DNA of 28,477 nucleotides, taken from Priapulus caudatus. Lineage: Eukaryota > Priapulida > Priapulimorpha > Priapulimorphida > Priapulidae. Both the position numbers and the translations under genes were made by a program. Shown here piece after piece: positions 1 to 7,700 of this stretch. The notes under the pieces were generated by a model. It was not told the DNA's origin and made no database searches. It saw nothing but the letters and a program-made list of their open reading frames with translations. Position 1 is the stretch's first letter. The number at the start of each line of letters is the position of its first letter. The stretch is from positions 810,533 to 839,009 of the forward strand of contig NW_014577083.1 of NCBI RefSeq assembly GCF_000485595.1, read 5' to 3'.

Positions 1-237
1 GTTTAAATTTTTTAATGTTTTAATAAAGGCATTTAAACCATTTCTTTTTAAATTGATTAAATACTGTATAGGAACAGACATTGATATACATACACCTTCA
101 CAGAGTTAATACATGATCATAAAACATGATAATATTGAATGCTATGTATAATTGTATATACAAAGTAAGATTAAATTAAATCTATGCTATTATTAACCGA
201 TTATCCGATTATAATCGATTATCGATCGGTTAAGGGA

Positions 238-270
238 AACCGATAATCGATTATGAAATTCCAGCCGATT
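238..270 (+). repeat. Diverged direct repeat, copy 1
   Basis: A 33-bp segment built around ATCGATTA, followed by GAAATT and ending CCGATT. It matches 912-944 with four mismatches by eye. The 50 bp before it are also rich in ATCGATT and CCGATTA iterations. It lies immediately left of the inverted repeat at 280-543. Confidence 0.7.
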
Positions 271-279
271 CCCATCACT

Positions 280-543
280 AATCATTATTCACTTCTTAAA
301 AGATTGTTTTTCAGAAACCCGCTTCATTCCACTTTCGTAAATAACATTCACCATTTTCAAACATTCAGATCAATCAGAGCGAGTGTTACAATAGCCTGGT
401 TCTCGCTTGTATCTGTGGCGCTGCAGGAGGGCTGATAGACTCGCTCTGATTGGTCTGATTGTTTGTAAATGGCGAATGTTATTTACGAAAGTGGAATGAA
501 GCGGGTTTCTGAAAAACAATCTTTTAAGAAGTGAATAACGATT
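280..543. repeat. Inverted repeat with 105-bp arms (fold-back element)
   Basis: The left arm 280-384 is nearly the reverse complement of the right arm 439-543, with a 54-bp spacer. Outer ends are AATCATTATTCACTTCTT on the left and the complement of AATCGTTATTCACTTCTT on the right. I see no clear target-site duplication. Transcribed, this would fold into a long hairpin. It resembles a non-autonomous MITE or fold-back element, or a local inverted duplication. No transposase frame is present. Confidence 0.8.
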
Positions 544-752
544 GAAGTGAATGTATACACATATCTGTAGCAAGGTAAAGTCATGTAGAAGGGAACGGTA
601 GGGTTTTTTTCGCGCCAATAGTGGCGTATGGGCCGCATTCGCAGCTGCATGCATTTTGCATGCGATCTCACGAAATTTCAATGAGCCCCATTCCGTCCCA
701 ATAACCAACACCAAAATATAAAAAAGGTGATATGGGACAGAATTATTCTGTC

Positions 753-781
753 TAGGGTTATGGATAGGGTTAGGGTTAGGG
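753..781 (+). repeat. Telomere-like TTAGGG run
   Basis: The run contains TAGGGTTA, a short interruption, then three consecutive TAGGGT-type units. TTAGGG is the ancestral animal telomere repeat, so this is a very short interstitial telomere-like tract. It is too short to call a former chromosome end and may be chance or part of a repeat. Confidence 0.5.
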
Positions 782-911
782 AGTAGGCATAGGCGACTCC
801 CTAGACCCGTTAGTGGAGTAGGCGAGGTACGGTCCGGCATATTAGATAGTACCAGGGTACCTTCCGGCAGTACCCCGGGGGACATAGACCCTCTCAGCGT
901 TACTTGGGTCC

Positions 912-944
912 AACCGATGATCGATTACGAAATTACAACCGATT
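912..944 (+). repeat. Diverged direct repeat, copy 2
   Basis: This is the second copy of the 33-bp ATCGATTA-centred segment at 238-270, in the same orientation 674 bp away. The pair brackets both the inverted repeat and the telomere-like run, so the interval could be one older composite insertion. Confidence 0.65.
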
Positions 945-1255
945 GACAACACCACACATAGATACCAAGATGGGAGCTGTTGGATGTGTTTTCGTTCTGT
1001 GATCGTGTGAAATGAAGGCTGAAGCGAGCGTCGAGCGAATTTTGCGATCACGCTTTCCTACCTGCTCTCTTATTCATGTTGTTTGTGTACGCACTGTAAC
1101 GCAGCAAAGGGCGGGCGTGCGGTGTACTTGTGTGTTGCAGATGAGCATTTGACCGGCATTTAACAAGTGATTATATGCGAAATATAGTAGAGTAACATTA
1201 AGACTTTGGTACATTTCGTGTTTATTTACCATTAATTTTTTTTATTGAGACGTTC

Positions 1256-1287
1256 CAAGTGCCTGTGGCTTCAAGTGCCTGTGGACT
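1256..1287 (+). repeat. 16-bp tandem duplication
   Basis: CAAGTGCCTGTGGCTT occurs at 1256-1271 and again at 1272-1287, where its last three bases differ. It lies 35 bp inside the NDUFA1 intron from the exon 1 donor. Confidence 0.75.
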
Positions 1288-1321
1288 TACTTAGACTAGT
1301 CTGAGACGCGACATCACTTAC

Positions 1322-1420
1322 CTTTCCAATAAAGAGTTTGTTGACGACCCAGCTAGCACAATTTGGCACGGCTAAAACGCCAACCATTATACCAAAACTA
1401 GGCAAGATTTCATACCACAT
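1322..1420 (-). CDS. NDUFA1: NADH:ubiquinone oxidoreductase MWFE subunit, exon 1 (partial gene)
   Basis: This is the first coding exon of the small MWFE subunit of mitochondrial complex I, a one-helix inner-membrane protein needed for assembly of the membrane arm. It encodes 33 residues beginning MWYEILP, against MWFEILP in the human protein. A hydrophobic stretch follows (about residues 10-27, IMVGVLAVP then CASWVV), and the exon ends LFIGK at an AAG|GTAAGT donor in phase 0. The ATG has A at -3. Earlier in-frame codons exist, but the family starts exactly at MW, so this start is preferred. The family is about 70 residues long, so roughly half is missing and must lie in exons left of the window. 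UPF3 starts 189 bp away on the other strand. Identification rests on the N-terminal signature, the hydrophobic helix and the consensus donor. Confidence 0.82.
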
Positions 1421-1609
1421 GGTGTTAGCAGAAACTAAATCTGCCGATGTTACTGCAGGAAGACTGTGGGGATGAACAGCACAGGCCACCTAACAAATGA
1501 CCTCCTCAATCAGAAATATAAGACTGTTCACTTTTATAGATGGCGCTGCGTAGTTATCCGCGATTTAATCGGAACTTTTTCACAGTTTGTGTTTAATTTG
1601 TTTCGGAAG
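1421..1609. promoter_or_regulatory. Putative bidirectional promoter NDUFA1 / UPF3
   Basis: Only 189 bp separate the two divergent start codons, so both promoters and both 5' leaders must fit here or extend into the neighbouring gene. Visible elements include GGAAG near 1460, a TTTTATA string near 1533, an ATGGCG element at 1540 resembling the core of YY1 initiator sites, and CGGAAG at 1604-1609 abutting the UPF3 ATG. The last resembles an ETS/GABP (NRF-2) site, a class common at nuclear respiratory genes. These short motifs were recognised by eye and no transcription start is proven. Confidence 0.5.
1540..1596 (+). promoter_or_regulatory. Possible upstream ORF in the UPF3 leader
   Basis: An ATG at 1540 opens an 18-codon frame starting MALRS and ending at TAA 1594-1596, 13 bp before the UPF3 ATG and out of frame with it. 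If transcription starts upstream of 1540, this uORF could reduce UPF3 translation or make the transcript sensitive to nonsense-mediated decay. The transcription start is unknown, so its presence in the mRNA is unproven. Confidence 0.3.
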
Positions 1610-1717
1610 ATGACGCAGGATCAAGGTCAGTTATCAAAAAATACATCTGATAACAACAAAGATGACAAGCAAAATACCAAATGGGAGCGGAAAGACAAAG
1701 ACATGCAACCCACAAAG
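1610..1717 (+). CDS. UPF3B: UPF3 exon 1 (residues 1-36)
   Basis: The exon encodes a charged, Asn/Lys/Gln-rich leader starting MTQDQGQLSK and ending MQPTK, matching the disordered charged leader before the RRM-like domain in animal UPF3 proteins. The ATG has A at -3. The frame is open upstream to an ATG at 1466, but that extension looks like 5' leader. No GT donor suits the end. The sequence AAG|GCAAGC at 1715-1723 fits the GC-donor consensus, leaves phase 0 and joins directly to VVIRR in exon 2. The alternative is an unseen upstream first exon. Confidence 0.65.
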
Positions 1718-4700
1718 GCAAGCCGGGTACTACCATTGCCATTGCAATTTGCATTGGTATTTCGGCATTGGCATTGCAACAACAACAGTCATGGCTGTTG
1801 ATGTATACCTCGTGAAACACTGCTGGTCAATAGATTAGAATTTAGTGTCCGTGAAACATCCAGAGAGACCGCGTACAAGATGGCGTTGCGCAAAAGATGC
1901 GTTATTCCCCGGCCGCCGAGAGCGGTTAAGCCGCGCACTTCCGCGGGACTGGGTGCACGCGACCACAGGGTGTTGTATGTAGCATCTCGCGCTGCCCGCT
2001 ATACGAATTCGCGCACCGAAGGAGGGCGGGCGCGCGAATCCGTATAGCGGGAAGCGTAACATCGCGCAGTTTTCGTCAGACGTACACCGGCTTGACTACG
2101 GCGGCCTTGGGGGGGGAGGGCATTTCCTGCTGCTGCTGCTTTGCTGCTCCAGAGCCGCGCTGCAGCAGCTAGCAGGGCCCAGTATTTGGTGCTGCTGTGG
2201 TTTGCCACGCCAGCCACGCCAGCGCAGGTGCTCGCACGACGTGCCGTCGCCACGGGCAGCGCGGGGTCAGGAGGTTGGTCGAAACGTGGCATGTACACAG
2301 CGTGGCGGCGCCGCTTTTGGAGATAGCATCTAGACCGCGCCCCCCCACGTGGAGCGCCGTACGACACTTCGTTAAAAGCTCTGTGATAGACATAACGCTA
2401 TACTCGGCAGTAGCGCATGTCATCGCGTAGCGGCCAATGAGCGAGCGCGTCATCGCTGATTGACAGCATTTCTTGGGGTTTCTTGTAGGAGCCACTACGT
2501 CTTAGCCATGAGACGCGCCACCCCCCAAAAAGTTTAGGGGCCGTTTGGAGATAGCCTCAAGCCGTCCATCGTGAAATGTCGGTTGGATTGCGCCCAGTTT
2601 TCGCGGAGTTCGTTTTCAGACCCCTGTCTAAGGTATCTGTCTAAGTGGACAAAAAGGGGGCGGCGTATTCGCTGTTGGGGCGCGGCTTCGCCGCGAGCTG
2701 TACGCTGCGCGCAATAACCGGGCCACATGTCCGTCTAGACAAATAAATTTACAAAAAAAACATGACAATACTTGCTGGTATTGCTTACGTAACAGCAAGT
2801 ATCTACAGTAAGGCTAACATGTCTTATAAGTTATAATTACACTCGTACATACATCGTTGCTTTCAACAAAGTGAAACGATAAAAAACATTTGTTGACTTT
2901 GTGTTGTTGACAAGAATGCAGTTACATGATTACACCCCTTGATTCTCTTAAGACTCTTCCCTACACTTTGTTAAAAGTAATTTGTATTATGTAATAGAGT
3001 TGCTTTACCAATCTAGAACCTCGATCTGCAAGATAAAGTTTTGTCACCGATTTCAAGGGAATTGTCACAACGAATGTGGCTGCATTATTCAGATATATAT
3101 ATACAACTATTGAACCTTTGTTTGTTGATGCGGTTGCATGAAGATGCCATTTGCCCTTGATGAGATGCGTTGCTGGATTATAGGGGAAAGCAGCTTTAAC
3201 TAAAAACATGCACTAAACCCACAGTATTGTTTCCCTTTGCGTGTGTTATTGGCACAGCAATATGCCCATCTATGGACGAAAGATTCCTCAAATTGCAGTG
3301 CTAGTGGGCAGACCATTTGTCAACTGTCAATTATCTTTGTTATATAATTAGTCAAATTGTAACATTTGTAACTAAACGACTGGCCTATCTGATGAAATGA
3401 TAGAAGTCCTAATTTTATAATTCTTAAAGCCGCAATATGCGCATCCAAACACTAATTTCTCCAGTACTAGACTAGCAAATACTTCGTGTCATGCATAATC
3501 ATACTACCTTATGACAAAATAAACTCTAGTTTCTCCCATTTCACTGCACGTTGTCTTATAAAAGGTATTTGAAAATACCTCCAATGTTGTTCAAATTCTC
3601 CGATGTTGTTGACACGTTTGCGTTGCTCTGCCAAGCAACCGTACAGCGGGTGCAACCCGTAGCAACATGTGACGTCAACTAACCGATTCGGGGCTAAATT
3701 GTTTGGCAAAAATTCTGCGTTGGCGCCAGATTGCCAGATTTTGCACCTCTTTCTTGTGGGTTTTAAGCAAACGCGCAGTGAAATGGGAGGAACTAGAGTT
3801 TATTTTGTCATAAGGTAGTGTGATTATGCATGACACGAAGTATATTGTCATAAGGTAGTGTGATTATGCATGACACGAAGTATTTGCTAGTCTAGTACTG
3901 GAGAAATTAGCGTTTGGATGCGCATATTGCGGCTTTAAGAGTTCCTTGACACTGTAAGTCTGAATTTCTGCACGAGCTATGAGGTTTGCTAGTGAGTTTT
4001 ATTGTTGTTTTAGGTTGTGATACGAAGACTCCCACCAACAATGACTGGAGAGGAATTCCTTGAACAAATCTCTCCTTTACCAGAAAATGACTACATATAT
4101 TTTGTTAAAGGTGACTTAAGGTGGGTGCTTCGGATGCATGTATGTTTCCTTGAAAACCATTCATCAATGTTTGTATAAATTTATTTGTACGTTGATGGTT
4201 CTAACCTGACAAATAATTCATTGATGCAAGTTGGTATTTGGTAATACCATTTTTTAATGCACAATAAAATATAATGGTATTTTTATCAGAAATAAATTTA
4301 GTTATTATGTATATCTGAAGTATATCTATCAAGAGTACATAATAGGAGAAGAGTATGACACCGTTTTAACAGCGTTTTGCATAGTTTTCAACTTGTAAAT
4401 ATTCTATCAATATGTGAATAAATATATTCAAACTTTACCTTATTTTCGTCTATGATTCTCCCTTAATCATATGACACCACCAATTTACCTGAAAATCGTA
4501 TGTGTTCTTCAAAAAAGGTCTTTGAATACGACACGGTTTCAAACAGTTTCCATGAATGGCAGCATGTGTTTGGCGAAAGTTCGACCAAAGTTGATATGCG
4601 GCGGCAGCACCAGGTTGTAATCAAGATACAAGATAGAGACAATAGAACACTAATCCCATACTAAACTTTCGCCTAACACATGCTGCCATTCGTGGAAACT

Positions 4701-7700
4701 GTTTGAAACCGTGTCGTATTAAAAAAACTTTTTGGAAGAACACATACGATTTTCAGGTAAATTGGTGGTGTCATAAAATATTATGATCAAGGGAAACTCA
4801 TAGATGAAAATAAGGTAAAGTTTGAATATATTTATTCACATATTGATAGAATATTTACAAGTTAAAAACTATGCAAAACGCTGTTAAAACGGTGTCATAC
4901 TCTTCTCCTATTATGTACTCTTGATATCTATGTATGTGCATATTTCCAAAAATTACATTAAAAACATTTTTTAGCATTATCTTATTTACCTGAAGCTATT
5001 TCAGCTAAAACTGGCATTTTAACATCATTTGAAGCAATAATAGTTCCATTAGAGTGAGGGAAACTCACTTATCCTTCAAATTAGGTGTGGCTGGCTGTGA
5101 CACATATTGTGGTGAACCAGAGCTCAGCTATAACATTATGCTACACATGGTTATCATTGTGAAATGGTTAAAAATTATAGAATTCGGTACAAACTAGACT
5201 AGAAACACAGGTTTTCATGGATCAAGAAGAGAAAAACATGCAATTACATCAAACCTGACACCTATTAGGAGAAGTGAATACAAAATGCGTTTCTAGAATA
5301 GATGTAGTGAAGATATGTTTAATATCGAACTAATTCATATCGAAAATAATGCTAGATTGGGGTTTCTCTGTCACCTATTTCTTGTGTATCATGTCAAGAT
5401 AAGATTGTTTGAACTTCTTACTTATATAGCAATGTTAGCAATGGCTGGTTAGCAAATATTGATAAGCGTTGTATGGGTATCATGGAGTGCATATACTTTG
5501 ATATTGTTTCAGTCTTTGCCACTATGCATTCTCCCGAGGATACATCAACTTTGTCCATGCAGATGATGTCATCGTATTTAAAGAGAAGTTTGATAACTAC
5601 ATATTCGTTGACTCAAAGGGTACGTGTTTCTTGCTAGTAGCTCTGTGTAATGTAAAGTGATGAGATACAGTCACCATATACATTTGATTTACTGGTGAAA
5701 TTATGCATTGTGAATGTTTACTGCACATGGGTAAGACTACTGGTTTTAATTGCATTACAGGATTACTGAATTTAAATGCCTAGCACTCAATAGCAATTTT
5801 ACACTACAAAGATATACACGATCCTAACACATCTCAAGCCCCAGTGCTGCTATGGTTTTAGGTGTTAGATCAGGGATTAGAAATCGAAAACATAAATAAG
5901 CATGCTCGGTTTTTCAGGAAATGAGTATCCGGCAGTTGTGGAGTTTGCTCTATTTCAAAAAATTCCAAAGAATAAAGTTAAGAAGAAAGACACAAAGATT
6001 GGAACAATTGAAGATGGTAGGGATGAGACATAGGGCAGTAGTAATCTAATGAATACCTCAGTTTCACCAAAATAGTTTAGGTTGTGCACCCTATTATCTT
6101 TGTATAACTTGCTGAATCTGTCTAGATAAGCTGAATGCATATCGTTAAAGTAATTGCACTGATAAAAGGCAGCTTGATAAATAATATTTTGTTCACGTTG
6201 TTCACCAACACAGCCAATTTGATCATGGATGTTTACTACTGTTTTATTATAGATGCTGATTATAAGAAATTTCTGGATGAACTGCTGAACCCACCAGAAG
6301 TGACAGTACGGACGGTAGAGCAGTACCTAGAAGAGATGGAGAAACGGGATAAAAGCAGAGGTAAACTATTAGATGGGTGTGTGATATCACAGCGGATGGG
6401 TGTGAGTGGGGAGCTAGCCAAGCTAGTTCATTGTCGATCTAAGATGAATGCATATTTTAATCACCTCACTGTGTTGCGTCATTCTGTTTGTAATAATTTA
6501 GCAGAAAATGTCTCTTATTTTAATATGTGCTGTTGGAAACTCCTTTAAATATGGTTTTTCTTGTAATCTATTGACTCAATTGGAACAAGAATATCCTAGG
6601 AATATCCACAGTGCACTATACTATTCCATATATAGATTGCATAGTTGTTCACTGTGGAGTTTCCTTCAATCGAATAATGACAATTAATACTGTAGTCATA
6701 CTGCTCTAATAATCATTAGCTACAAACTACAGAGATATTGTTTGCTTTAATCTTCTCAAACCTTGCCTGTAGAAATGCATGCCACTGGTGCTGTGCATAT
6801 ATCAGAAGTAAATGGCCATACATATTACAATTATGCAGTCACAGTTTGTCCATAATAAGTTACTGGTTACGTATGTACATCTGTGGTTTGTTTGTAGATG
6901 GATGCAGGGTCACAACACCATTGATTGAGTACATAAAGCAGAAGAAATTGGAAAAGCAGGTACACATCTCATCATGAACATATTTGTAAACTGTATTATA
7001 TATTCTATATATATATTGTCTGTAGATATATGCTCATGCTCTCATAATAATATACGCATATGTGATAATATGACGAGTTTACTAAATGTTAGCCATGTTG
7101 GAATAATGTCATCAGAGTTCATTTTATCAGCCAATTAGATCTTAAAACAGTCTCTTCACTAAATATGCTCGATTTATCTCAAAATTATATTACTTTCTAT
7201 GTTTATGGTCTTTATAATGTGTTATAATGCAATGCCTGGCCAACAGTGCCCACCACATAATCCGACTCATCATCGAGTCATTTTCACAATCTAATTTACG
7301 TAGAGATTTACGTTGAAGTTTGTAAAATGCAAAGGTTCTTGTCTTGCTCAGATAGAGAGAGCTGATTGTTTTATGTTAATTTTCAGGTGCTGTGTTAGAA
7401 TACAAACACACTTTATGTGAAACGTGACAATGTGGCACCTTAAAATAGCCTTGAAAAATTTACTATACAGAGTTGCAATGCTGGCGAGGAATATTACGTT
7501 CTAGAAGATGGCTAATAGTTTCTTGATTTAGGAACCAATTTTAATTGTATATGTTGCAGAGTCTAAAGAAATGCCACTATACTTTATACTAGCACCGTTC
7601 TATAATTGGAACTGACCGCATTGTTTTAGAAAGTCCGAGAGGAGAGAAGGGAAGAGCGTCGCAGACGAGAGATAGAGCGACGCAGACAGCGTGAGGAAGA

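Larger units (their letters stand above)
1..1321 (-). other. NDUFA1: NDUFA1 intron 1 (partial), repeat-bearing
   Basis: This stretch lies downstream of the NDUFA1 exon 1 donor on the minus strand. I searched it by eye for the second half of the protein, whose family carries an Arg/Asp-rich segment and an aromatic pair, and found none. The remaining exons are therefore probably beyond the left edge. The stretch holds a 105-bp-arm inverted repeat, a diverged direct repeat pair, a telomere-like run and a 16-bp tandem duplication, each listed separately. Open frames on the minus strand between 370 and 1051 resemble no protein I know and overlap the repeats. Confidence 0.5.
1718..4013 (+). other. 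UPF3 intron 1 (GC-AG), 2.3 kb
   Basis: This intron runs from the GCAAGC donor to the TTGTTGTTTTAG acceptor. It contains an iterated CATTG hexamer run, a CpG-dense block of about 900 bp with a strong hairpin, a second small hairpin and a large inverted repeat ending about 70 bp before exon 2. The minus-strand open stretch at 2961-3209 (82 codons) resembles no family I know. Confidence 0.6.

Noticed and set aside
370-885. 171-codon minus-strand frame in the NDUFA1 intron
   Set aside because: It runs through the inverted repeat and telomere-like tract, and no family signature is visible.
1466-1609. N-terminal extension of UPF3 from an ATG at 1466
   Set aside because: The frame is open, but the extension would occupy nearly the whole intergenic space up to NDUFA1 and looks unlike UPF3 leaders. 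The ATG at 1610 has a better context and a charged leader.
2961-3209. 82-codon minus-strand frame in UPF3 intron 1
   Set aside because: It has a plausible composition but no recognisable domain and no splice context. The length is not unusual for chance in this window.
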